Below are positions 39,701-51,700 of a stretch of DNA of 64,000 nt, piece after piece. The notes under the pieces are model-generated. The model was given only the letters and a program-made list of their open reading frames with translations. It had not been told where the DNA came from and ran no database searches. The DNA comes from Actinoallomurus bryophytorum. GTDB taxonomy: Bacteria > Actinomycetota > Actinomycetes > Streptosporangiales > Streptosporangiaceae. The stretch is taken from positions 1,984,001-2,048,000 of the forward strand of contig NZ_VFOZ01000001.1 in NCBI RefSeq assembly GCF_006716425.1, written 5' to 3'. Numbering within the stretch: the stretch's first letter is position 1; each line of letters opens with the position of its first letter. Made by a program: the position numbers and the translations under genes.

Positions 39701-42700
39701 GCGGTGTCGGCCTCCCACTCCCCGTACGCCGCCTCCAGCCGCCGCTGCTGCGCGAGCGCTTCCAGCTCACCCGTATCCGACTCGACTCGCCGCACGTAGC
39801 CCTCGGTCCACACCTTCCGAGAGCGGTCCAGACTCGCGGTCATCGCGGCACGCATCCGGCCCAAGACCTCCGTCGCGCTCTTCAACTGCCTGTTCGCCCT
39901 GGCGAGATCCCGCGCGAAACCTGTGAACGCCGCGCGCACGTCCCGCAGGCGCTGCTGCTCCGGCAGCCTGGCCCTCTCTGCCTCGGCGATCTGGGCCGAG
40001 ACCTCGGCCAGGGCGTCCGCCTGCGAAGGATCGGCGGTCAGCTCTTCCCTCCTCGCCTTCAGCTCGCCGAGCCGGGTGTCGAGACGCCCGACCTCGTCGC
40101 GTCGCTCGTCGACCGATGGGCTCAGCGCACTCGCTTGCCTCTCAAGTCGTGTGACCTCCGCGGCCCAGTCCGGAAGGACCTCGGTGATCCGGTCGAACAG
40201 ACCGGGCAGGGAAGGGTGGATCACCTCCAGCCGCTCACGGCGCCTGGTGATCTCGGCGCTGATCTCTTGTTCGAAGGTCTGCTGCCGGTTCCAGGAGCGG
40301 TTGTACGCGTCGCCCAGGGCCGCGTCGTCCAGGGCATGGCTCTCGGCGTTGCGGCGCAGATTCTCCGACATCAAGCCGGCCTTCATGGCGTCCTTCGGGC
40401 TGAGCGTCACGAGGAACGTCGCCGGGTCGAAGACGTGGATCCGCCCGCTCGGATCGGCCCAGCGGTTCTGCCACGTGCCGTCCGGCCGGCGGACGCGCGT
40501 CATGACATGCGCGCCCAGCTCGTGCGCGATGTCACGGGCGAGGAACACCGGGTCGAGCGACAACACCGATGCCTCCAGCGGGAGCCGCGCCGGATCGCCG
40601 TGCCGGTTGTCCGGACGGCGCTCGTGCAGATCGTTGACGGCATTGATCATTGTGGTGATCGCATCGTCGACATCGGCCTCGTCAAGACCGGCGGGGAGCT
40701 CGTCCGGCTGCAAGGCGGCAGCACCGCGGTAGCCCGCCAGGGGAACCGGATCCGGCTCGCCCGGGTTCGTCTTCCGGATCTCCGCCAGGTCGGCCGTCAT
40801 CGTCGCGACCGCCCATTGCGCGATCGCGTGGAAGCGCCGCCTCTCGGTCCGTTCGGATTCGAGTACCAGCGGACGGTTGGCGCCGTGTTCCTCCCGGATC
40901 CGCCCCATGACGTAGTCGTGGGCATGGAAGGCGTCGATGCCCTCGGCCGCCGCGTCCGCCAGCAGCGAGGTCAGGTCGATGCCCTCCATGGCGTCCAGAC
41001 CGTTCCACTGGGCCGGGTCCACCCGGTTCTGCAGCTCGGCCTGGGCCTCCCGCCTATGTTGTGCCATCTCGGCGCGCAGTTCCTCGTACTGCGCCTCGAA
41101 CATCTCCACGTACACGTCGCCGGTCACCGGATCGCTGCGCACGGGCGCGCCGTCGGTGGTCACCGAGCGGCGGTGGAGGTGGTGGCCGGTCTTCTGCGCC
41201 TCGAGCCAGAACTGGCCGCGCATGCGCAACAGGAGTGTGGCCCCCTGCTCCTTCGCGTGCTGTTCCCGCCGGTAGTTCTCGGTTCCGGCGCTGCTCTGGT
41301 TCATCGACGTCGTACGGGTACCGTCGTCGGCGAAGTTCCAGGTGTTCTGCTGCGTCTCCGGTTTGTGGTCCATGATGTTGCCGTTGCCCGAGACCTCGTA
41401 ACCTGGCGTGAGGCGGTTCAGGTCGGTGGAGTTGCTCACGGTCGTGCCGCTCTGGTGCTTGATGTAGCGGCCGGTGCCGGTGCCGCTCTTCATCCGGCCG
41501 ACGACCTGCATGTCGTACAGGTGTCCGTCCAGCCACATCGTGGCGCGGCTGGTGGAGTCGCCGGGGATGAACAAGTTGTCGGCCAGCTTGTACCGGCCGC
41601 CGCCGACGGCCTCACGCACGTGGTTCGTCAGGTGTGAACGCGACAGCAGCACCGGCAGCGACAGGCTGGAGCGGGTGTTCTCGTCGTTGGCCCGCGCACC
41701 GAGCATCCTTTCGTACCAGCGTGGCCCGAACAGCTCGTCCAGCAGCGAACGTCCGGTCGGCAGCAGGTCGATGTTGAGCCCGGTGACGTAGGCGTTGTGC
41801 GGCAGCTTCGGAGCCGGCCGCAGGTCGCGCAGCGGCGCGGGACCGCGGATCTGGCCGGCCTCGGCGAGGGCGCGCGGCACCTGGAGGTTCAGTGTGCCGT
41901 CGAATTCCTCCGACTGGCTCAAGCCCGCGAGTGTCCACCGCTGGAAACCACTCATGAGCAGGTTGTTCAGCGGACGCCCGGGCATCTTCAGCCGACGCGC
42001 GGTGACCGTCAGCCGATGCGTGAGCCGCACGCGGTAGTGCCCGCTCCAGTCATAGACCGTCTGCTCGGTGACGGCGTTCTCGGCGTGGGTGGTGCCCCGG
42101 TGGTGTCCCTCGCCGGCCTTGAGGCTGGTGTTGCCGCCCTCATTCGGGCCGCCCGGGGCGAACTTGCCGACGATGGCCTGCGCGCCGTCCCGCGACTTGG
42201 ACCGTGATGTGCCCTCATAACCGTGCCCGTAGTTCTCCAGGCCGGTGTTCGGCTTGAAGTCGTACACCTCCGGCTGTGAGGTGAGCACGTCGGAAAGGTT
42301 GATCTCCACGACGTCGGACAGCAGCCACCCGACCGGGTGGACCAGGTAGATCGAGTAGCCGCCCTTGGCGAGCACGTCCTCCCACATGGCCTGGTCACGA
42401 CCCCTGGCGAAGATCGACTGCAGCGCGTCGACGGTGCCCTGCATCTTGCCGATCCGGCGGCCGTCCCCGGTCCACACGTCCGCGCCGCGGGCGAGCATGC
42501 CGGGCGCGACGGCCTCCACCTTCGCTCGGACGAGGTCGTAGGTCGACCGGCCGTTGTCATAGAGAAGGTCCTGCACACCGGAGTGTCCGAGGAACCGGCC
42601 GTTGGGGTCCTCACGGGTCAGGTACTCCGGCATCTCCATGTGCTGGTACGGAACCGGCGCCTCGCCCGCCGACTGCCAGAACGCGAAGTTGAACTGTTCC

Positions 42701-45700
42701 CGTAGGCTCAGGGACCTGATCGGCAGGCCGCCGGCGTCGTTCAGCCTGGTCAGCCGCTGGGCGAGGCCGTCACGGTCGACGTGCTGTAGTGACTCCGGCA
42801 GCGTGGGAACGTCTCTCACCCAGCGCAAGAGGATCGCCGCCACCGCGTCACCGCCCAGCGGCAGCTCTCCCGTCGACCACGCGCGCATCGCCTCGGCCAG
42901 ACCCTCGTTCGACATCTCGCCTGGCGTGGCGTTGTCCAAGTAGTCCGAGAGCGCCTTGGGCAGTGGCGGGGTGTCGTACGGGTCGCCCGGCGCCGCCAGC
43001 CGTTGCGCGGTCGGATTGATGCGCACGTACGCCGTGTGGAAATCGTCCCTGGCCTTGGCGCTGCGCACCACGCCGACGCCGCCGATCTGGTGCTGTTCCA
43101 CCAGGGCGGCTGCCAGGGCGGCCCGATCGTCGGTCACGCCGGCGGGCAGGGTGTGCGCGTCGTTCAGCCAGCGCGCCATGATCTTGGCGACGACATCGCC
43201 GCTCAGCTTGAGCTCGCCGGCCTTCCAGCGTGCCATGGCGTCCGCGAGCTGGGCGTTGGAGACCGGCAGGGTCCCGTCGGCGTAGCGGGACAGGGCCTCC
43301 GGCTCCGGCAGGAGGTACACCATGACGCGGCCCGGCATCGCGTTGTCATGGTGGCGGGGAGTGCCGCTCGGCCACAGCTTGGCGTGCTTCTCCTGACGGC
43401 CCCTCACCTGCATGTTCACCGTCGTCTGGTAGGAGTAGACGCGGTTGAAGTCGAGCTGGATCAGCTCCTTGCCGCCGGAGCGCCCGCTGCTCGTGGAGCG
43501 GTTGTGCTGCCAATGCCGGTTGACGTCGACCTCGCCGGTCAGCGTCGCCGCACCGGCGGGACCGCCCACGGCGATGTCGAGCTGGTCCCAGGTCCAGCCG
43601 GTCGAGTTGCTGTCGGTCAGTTTGCCCTCGGTCAGCCAGAGCTTGATGACGCCCAGCACGAACTTGTCCGAGGTCGCGCCGGTGAACCGCGACGTGCCCA
43701 TGTCTCCGCTGATGTCGATGGCGCCGAACTTGTCGCGGAACAGCCCCGGGTCGAACGGCCGGTCGGTGGTGTACTCGCCGGCCAGGATCTCCTTCATGTG
43801 CGAACGCATCTCGATGGTGCTCGCGAAGGTGCTCACGTCCAGGTCGGCCGTTCCCGCCGGACCGGTGATGTCCCGCAGCGCACGGCCGGCCTCCTGACGC
43901 GCGCCGGTCGTGTCCAGGAAGTAGACGACGCCCTGGTCGAGCACCTCGCGCGGCGTCGGCCCGGCCGACTCCGGACCTTCCGTGGTTCCCAACGGCAGCA
44001 GGAACGCCTTGGCGACCTGCCCCTTGACCTCGATCGGTTCCGCGTTGCGGACTCCGCGCCGGAGCCTGCCGGAGTGCTGGTACTCGATGGTGACGGTGTA
44101 GTCGCTGGTCAGCGCGTACTCGTCCACCAGGCCCGGGTACTCCAGCAGCTCGGGACGGTTGTTGAGCATGTTGACCGAGTCCGTCGCGCCGACGATCCGC
44201 TGCCACTCCATACCCATCGTGGCGCCCTTCAGGTCGAAGAAGAGCCCCTTCAACTTCACCCCCCAGGCGATCTTGCGACTGTGGGCGACCGACATCCCGG
44301 CGGAGTCCATCCCCATGGCCAGGTTGACGGTGTGGTACTCGTCCGTGGTCCGGACGAACTTCGGGCGCTGCCCTCTGCTACGCCTCGCCTTGATCGTGAC
44401 CCGCGCGGAGTCGACATCGACGTCCACTCCGAGGCCGCCCGTGCGCTTGCGGAGCGTGAAAGTCATCCCGTCCTGGTGGATCTGGTCGTAGTGGGAGTCC
44501 AGGCCCCGGCTGGAGACCATCTTGTCCACGAGTTCCAGGTTGTCGATCAGGCTGTCGGTCTTGTTGCCGTGGCCGGTCCGGGAGTAGCCGGCGAACGGGT
44601 CGTTCTCGTCGGCGGGCAGGAAGCCCGCGTCGATCAGCTCACCCTTGAGCGCCTTCTCCAGCTGGTCGACCGTTTTGTCGTCGACCATGACCAGGCCCAT
44701 GCCGACGCCCCGGCCCCTTCTGACCCAGCTCGGCGGCGTCCTTGTCACCTCGTCGTCGCCGTCGCGGCGCCCGGTGCCCCGGATCGCGTCCTGCTTCCAC
44801 TCGTTCTTGTGACCGGGCTTCGGCTCTTTCAGCGCCCCGCGGTCGACCGAGAATCCGTGGTCGTACGCCGCCGCCTCCGGCATCCGTAGCAGCGCCGTGC
44901 CCCGGACCGGGTCGGTGGTCGTCCTCGCGCGGTCAGGGCGGTTGCCGCGGACGCTGACCGTCGCGACGTGGTCGAACCTGGTGGAGTACGCGGTGGTGTG
45001 GCTGGTGTTGCGGGGGACGAGCACGTTGAGGCCGACCCGGCCGGTCGAGACCCCCTCCGCGTTCGTGGACGTGTAGGTCAACCCGGTGCTGACGCCCAGC
45101 CCGAGCCCCTTGATGCCGGTCGGGTTCGGTATCAGGTCGAACTCCACGCTGGGGAACGTCAGGGAGCTGGTGTTGGTCACGGTGTGGCCGCCGCTGGACC
45201 CGTCGATGGCCGTACGTACGTTCTCGATATGCGCCTTGTCGCTGGTCGTTCCGACTCGCCGGGATACCTCCGCCACCCGCTCGGACTTCACCTTCACCCG
45301 TGCGATCGGACGGCCGTACTTGTTGTGCAGCGTGATCCGGTAGCCCTTCGGCAGGTTCACCGCATCGTCCAGGTGCGCGTTGAGGTTCCACAGTTTGTGG
45401 AGCAGTTCCTGGCGGGGCAGGCTGTTGAGCGGCAGGTCGAGCCCCTGCTCGGCGAGCACCTCGACGATCTGGTCGAACAGCTTCGGGATGTTCGTGAGCC
45501 CCGAGGCGACATAGAAGGCCGGCAACCGCTTCGACTGGACCCCTTTGCCCGCCGCGACGACCTGGTCCGACGGGGGCAGTTGCAGGTAGTGCTGGGGGAT
45601 CCACAGCAGCAGCTTCTCGGGGCTTTTGCCTCCGGGGTCATCCTCGGGTTCGATCCGGTGGATGGCCTGCTTCTCCCACTTGGCGTTCGGGGTGGTACGG

Positions 45701-48700
45701 ATCTTGAACGACCAGTGCGGTGTATAGGACACGAGGTTCGCGTCGATCCGGTTGTCCTCGACGTGACCGCCCTCGGCATCGGCGATGTGGCTGGTCGACC
45801 GGTTCGACTGGTTGGTGGTGCCCGAAATGGACGCGGAGAACTTCACGACCTGCAGGATGCCCGGCGTCACGCCGACCCCGAACGACAGCGACAGCGCGCC
45901 ACGCGTCGCACCGGTCTGGCCGGACTGGGTCTGCACGTGCGCGCCGGTCGCGTACGTCGCGTTGATCGTGTCGACGGCGTGATGCTCGTCGTCCACCGCT
46001 GGGAGCTCGGACGGGGCGAGGGTCGAGCCGCCCGGATTCCTCAGTTCGTGCGGTTCGTCGATGTTGAGCGTGAAGAGCAGCTCGGCACTGCCCATCGGCA
46101 CCATGAGACCGTCCGTGCCGTTCTTCTTCCCCTCGCCCAGCAGGTAGGGGTAGTTGGCGAGCAGCCGGTGGGCGAGGAGGTTGATGTCGTTCTCGGCGTA
46201 CCGCGCGCCGCTGGCGTCCAGCTGATCCCGGACCTCCCGGATGAGCTCGGCCATCATCGGCAGGCCGGCGCGTGGGACGCCGACCGCCGGGACCATCGGA
46301 TCGACCACGATGGGCTTGAGCGCCGGCTGGCCCGGATCCTCCGAGTCGGGCGGCTTTGACGGCAGTTCCCGCTTCGGGCGCTTCTGATGCTCCGGGTCCA
46401 GGGAGGACGACGTCTCGGGCCCGGGGTCGTCGTCGTCCGGCTGTCCTCGTTTTTTCTTGCGGCCCTTGCTGCCGTTGTCCCCTTTCTTATCCTTCTTGCC
46501 GCTCTTTTTGTCCTTGTTGCCGTCCGAGCTCTGCTTGACCTTCTCTGGGGTGCTCAGCCCCTCGAAGATGGGCATGCCCTTCGAGTCGCCGGGCGTGTAC
46601 ACGCGGAACCAGGTGTCCCGTGCCTCGGCCTTCTCGTTCGCTTCACTCTCGACGCCGGCGGAGCGGTAGGACATCACCGTGCCGGCTTCCGGGTCGAACC
46701 GCACCTCGAAGGGAGTCGCCAGGACGGGTTCGTCCAGCGCGCGTGACAGTTGCTCGGCCACGGCGCCGCCACCGGACATCATCAGCAACGGCCGCGTGCC
46801 CGGCGCCCGGCCCGCGATGATCGCGGCCAGCGCCTCCACGGGGATCTCCCGGCCGCCGGCGACCACCTTGCCGTCCTTGACGGTGCCGAACACGAAGACC
46901 GTGCCGTCGGGAATGACCTCGCTGAGCTTCTCGAGCGTCTCAACGTCGAACGCCGGGCCCTCCTCGGGGGCGCCGGGCAGCCAGAGCGCGGCCGTACGAC
47001 CGTCGACCATGCCCAGACGGGTCTGGTTGTACAGCTCTTCGATCGGCACGTGTTCCGAAGCCGTGAACGCCGTCTTGGCCGTCTGGTGCGGAGCGATCGA
47101 CTCCGCCGGGTCGCCGGTGTGGTCCTGGTGACCCGGCTTCAGATCAGCCTCGTGGTCCTCGTCGTCCGACTCCTCGTCCGACCATTCCTCGTCTTCTGAC
47201 TCCTCCTCCGCCGACTCCTCGTCGCGGACCACGTGGGCCGGGTCATCGGCCTTGGTCTCGCCCTTACTCTCCGCTTTGGTCTCGGTGTCGTCGCCGTCGG
47301 TGACGTCGTCGGCCCAGGCGACCTTCTTGCGCGGTTTGGCGGCGCGGCCGGCCGAGGCGGCCGCGTGCGCGGCAAGTTCCGTCGCGAGCGTCCGGCCCGC
47401 GTCGGGTCCGGAGCGGGCGATCTCGGCGGCGATCATCAGCCGGTCCCGTCGGCGTGCTCGCTCGTCGCCCGTGCCGAGCGGCTGGGTCTCCCGCAGGATC
47501 CTGTCCGCCTCGGCCAGGATCCCCTCGGCCGTCACGTCGGCCCGGAGGCCGAGAGTCACACGCGCCCGTCCAGGGTCGTTCCTGGCCGCGTTGCCGAACC
47601 CCTTCACCCACCGGGACGGAGATCCGGGCGCGGACCGCGGCACCCCGAGGAGGTCTGCCGCGAGATCCTCGGCGGCCTGGTGGCCCGTCCACGGGATCTC
47701 GGCCGCCGCCAGCAGCCACACCATGGTCAGCTGATGTGCCGCCCCGCGCTTGCCGAGCGCCAGCCGCCGGCCGGACAGCCTCTCGACGATCACCCTGGCC
47801 TCGTCGAGGACCTCCACGGTCTGCTTCTCGGACATCTTCCGGAGCAGGCTGAGCGTCGAACGCGCGAGGTCGACCCGTTCGTTGTCGACCGCGACACGAG
47901 GAACGCGCGCCGGCACGGGCGCGGGCTTGGCCAGGGCGTGGACGAGTTGACGGGCGAGGCGTTCGGCGGACTCGCGTCCGGACGTGGCGAGCTCGGCCGC
48001 GACGCGAAGCGCGACCCGGTCGACCGGCGCGGGGTTCGGGCCCATGTCGGCGGCGGCCGGCTGCCCGTTGAGATCAGTGACGAAAAAGTTGGCCTGGTCG
48101 ATGACGGTCTCGCGTTGCTTGCGGTCCAGCGAGGCCAGCGTCGCGCGTGCCTCGGCGAGCTCGTCGTCCGCCTTGTCCTGCGCGGCCGTCTCGGACGCCG
48201 CGTACGGGGGCGGCGGGCTGGACGAGCGTGAGGAGGATTCACTTGGTGTCTCGTCCGGCCTGGTCGAGGCGGGCTGGGCCGTCGAAGGCTGGGCCGTGGA
48301 CGACTCGGCGGCCGAGGACTTGCCCTCGCCGTTCGACGCCGCCGAGTACGGCGGGGGCGCCCCGCGATTGTCCGCGCCCTCGTTCTCGACGGCCTGGCCC
48401 GTGGTCGTCTTACTCGTGGTCGCCGACTCGTCGGTGTTCAGGTCGGCGGACGCGGTGCCCGTACCCGCCGAGCCCGTGTCCTTGGCAGGCGTGGCCTGTT
48501 CTTCGAGCAGCGTGACGGTGCCGGCACCGCGTTGCTGCTGGAAGCGGCCGCGGGGGCCGGCGGAGCTTCCCCTCCGGTCGCCGGCGGTCTCCTCCTCACG
48601 CAGGTCGGCGAACGTCACCTTCTTCGGCGGCGTGTACACCTGGCGTCGCTTCGGCCGGTTCTCGGGTCGCTTCGCGCGTTCGGCCGCCGCCTTTTCCCGC

Positions 48701-51700
48701 GTCTCGTTGTCCAGGCCCGGGATCGTGGCGCCTCGGCCGTCGCCCTCGCCGACCGCCTTGCCCTCTCCCGGGAACCGCTCCGGCCGGATCGGGTCCTCGC
48801 CCGTACGCTCGTGCTCCTCCTCGCCGGTCTGCTCCTGCTGCTGGGCCTTCGCCCGGCGGGCCTCCGCCGCCAGGCGTTCCTCTTCTGTCAGGCCGGGGAT
48901 CCCGGTGCCCGTGCCGTCGCTGTCCGCGAGCGTCCGGCCGGTGCCGGAGAACGGTTCGGTCGTCGTCCCTGGCGGGTTCGCGCCCTGGGGCGAACGCTGC
49001 GGCCGCTCGGCCGCCGACTTCTCGCGTATCTCGTTGCTCAGACCGGGGATGCCGGTGCCCTTGCCGTCGCCCTTGCCGAGCGTGTGGCCCGTACCCGGGA
49101 AACGTTCCGGTTTCGTCTCGGGCGGCAGGTCGCTGATCGTGACCGCGTCGCGCGCTCCGCCGCGGCCGGCCTGCCGGCCCTTGGCGGCGGGCCCGCTCCC
49201 CTCCGCCGTCTTCTTCTGTGCCTCGGCCCGGCGAGCCTTCGCCTCCTTGCGCTCCTTTTCACTCAGGCCCGGAAGCCCGGTGCCCTCGCCCTTACCGAGC
49301 CGTCGGCCCTCGCCCCCGAACGGCTCCGGGCGGGCGGCGGGTTCCTGCCCGGTGTCGCCCCTCAGCACGTCGGCGATGGTCACCGGGTCGAGACGGCGCG
49401 GCGTCGTCGGACGCCACCCGCCCCGCGTGTCCTTGCCCGTGTCCTTCGCCTCGGCCTCGGCCCTGCGGGCCGCCGACTCCTTACGCACGGCGTTGTCCAC
49501 ACCGGGAATCGCGGCGCCCCGGCCGTCGGTCTGGCCCAGGCGTACGCCCCGCCCGGGGAAGGGACCACCCGTCCGGTCGCCGCCGTTGTCGCCGGTTTCG
49601 GCGCCGATGAACCGCCCGTGCTGCCACGGCGTCGGGTTGACCGCGATGGTGTGGCGCGGGAAGTCCTCGCTCGTGGGCAGGAACTGCAGGCTGCGGAAGC
49701 TCGCCGGCAGGTCCGCCTGGACGCCCTTCTGGCCGTCGAGGAAGACGATCCCGTTGCCGTCGTGAACGACGTTGAAGATGTGGTCGACGTCGGTCCCGTG
49801 CTTACCGACGAGGACCATTCCGCGCGAGCCCGGCCCGGCCTCGCGTACGGCCTCCACGATCGCCTGGTAGCCGGGGACGTCGACCGGGTCGCCCTTGCCC
49901 ATGTTGGCGAGGTACTCATACGGCGACCGTGCGTCCGGGGGCACCTGGTAGAAGGGCAGCAGGCCGGGATCCTCGGTCGGGTCGAGGCGTGCCTCTTCGA
50001 GAGTGAGGTCGACGCCGATCGCGGCGAGGAGGCAGTTCGTCAGGAAGTCGCCACGCTTGACGGACAGCGGATTGATCTTCGGCAGCCAGGGGTAGTCGCG
50101 CTGGACCACATCACGGCCGAGCCTGGGCTGCGCCCAGCCGGGCGAGGTGATCGCCCCCGGGGTCATCCGCACGAGGCTCGGACGGCCGCCGTCCGGTGGG
50201 AAGCTCATCCACCGGACGCCCTGCCGCCGGCCGTGGCCGGCCTTCGCGCGGTCGACCCGCGCCACGACCTCGACACCGGTCCTCTGCGCGGCCTCCCTCG
50301 CCGCCTCGACCGGGACGGTGCCTTCGCCCTCCACGACGAGCCGCCGGGACAACGGCAGGTCCATCGCCGTCACGGACGCGAGCCGGGTGGCGTCCACGAG
50401 CGCCGCGTCCCGCGTCACCGAGGCCGGCAGTTCGGTGTGCGCACCCGGGGCGGAGCGGGGCGAGCTCGCGGGCGCGGGCGTCTCGTTCCGATTGCGGAAG
50501 GGGTTGTTGTCACGCGTCGTGCGCTCCGACGATGACGTGTCCCGAGGACGGCCGTTCTGCGACGAAGACGTGCCCTCCTGGCCTACCCGGGCCTCGTTGC
50601 TCCCGGCGGCCGCCTCGCGGGACGGGCTCGTGCCGGTGCTCTTCGGCGTGACGGCCGAGGACCGGCTCGCCTCGCGGGAGGGGTTCGCGCTGTCCCGCTC
50701 CGAACGGCTCGCGGCACTCTCGTCCTCGACGGACCGGCTCGAACTCGTGCCCTCCGGGGTCGCGGTCGAGGACCGGCTCGCCTCACGGAACGGGTTCTTG
50801 CTGCCCAGCTCCGAACGGCTCGCGGCGCTCTCATTCTCGACGGACCGGCTCGGCTCACGGAACGGGTTCTTGCTGCCCAGCTCCGGACGGCGTGCGGTGC
50901 CTTCGTCCCTCGTGCCGTTGGAAGAGGTGCCCTTGCGAGTGGTCTCGGCGCCGGCCGACGCGGTCTGTTCGTGGTTCGACGACGCGCTCGGCTGCGAACC
51001 GCCGTTCATGCTCGGAGTCCTGGTCGAGGAGGTCGAAGACGAGGACGACGAAGGTGTCCGGTCCTTCGGCGGTACGGGCGGTGGGGTCTCACGCCCGTTC
51101 GAGGTGGCGTTCGGCGAGCCATTGGAGGTGCTTCTCGACGAAACGGTGGAGGAGCTGCTGGATGAGTCGTTCGACAAGGTGCTCGAGGATCGGGTCAGCG
51201 AGGTCGGCGACACCGCGTACCGGTCGTCGAACGGGTCGTCGACGGAGTCGCGCGACTCGGGCGTCTCGCTGACCAGCGTCGATTCGTCGGAGTGTCGGCC
51301 CTCGGCACCGAGCAGCGATCTGTTCTCGCTGTCACCCTCACTCTCGCCAAGATGGGAGTACCCCTCGCGTACCGGCTTGGGCGTGGCCAGGATGTGGCCG
51401 ATGCCGTGCCCGACCTGCCCGGCGATGCTGCCCGCCACACCGGAGGTGAACGAGAAGGGGTTGAACTGGAAGCCCTGCCCGTTCATCGCCATCACGGTGC
51501 CCTCCGTGATGGCCTCGTGGAGCCCCTCCTCGGTCATGTGGATGAGCGCCGGCAGGCCGATCTCGGCGATCCGTACACGCAGCGGCTTGTCGGCGGTCTT
51601 CAGCAGGTTGTCCGCGATGTCCTTGGTGACCTTGGTGATCGGCGTGTTCTCCAGGTTGCGGGCGGCGTCGTTCACCGCCCGCACCACGACGGGCTTCAGC

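Noticed and set aside
39583-41637. 684-codon plus-strand frame inside the giant gene
   Set aside because: Antisense shadow. Similar plus-strand frames occur along the whole giant gene.
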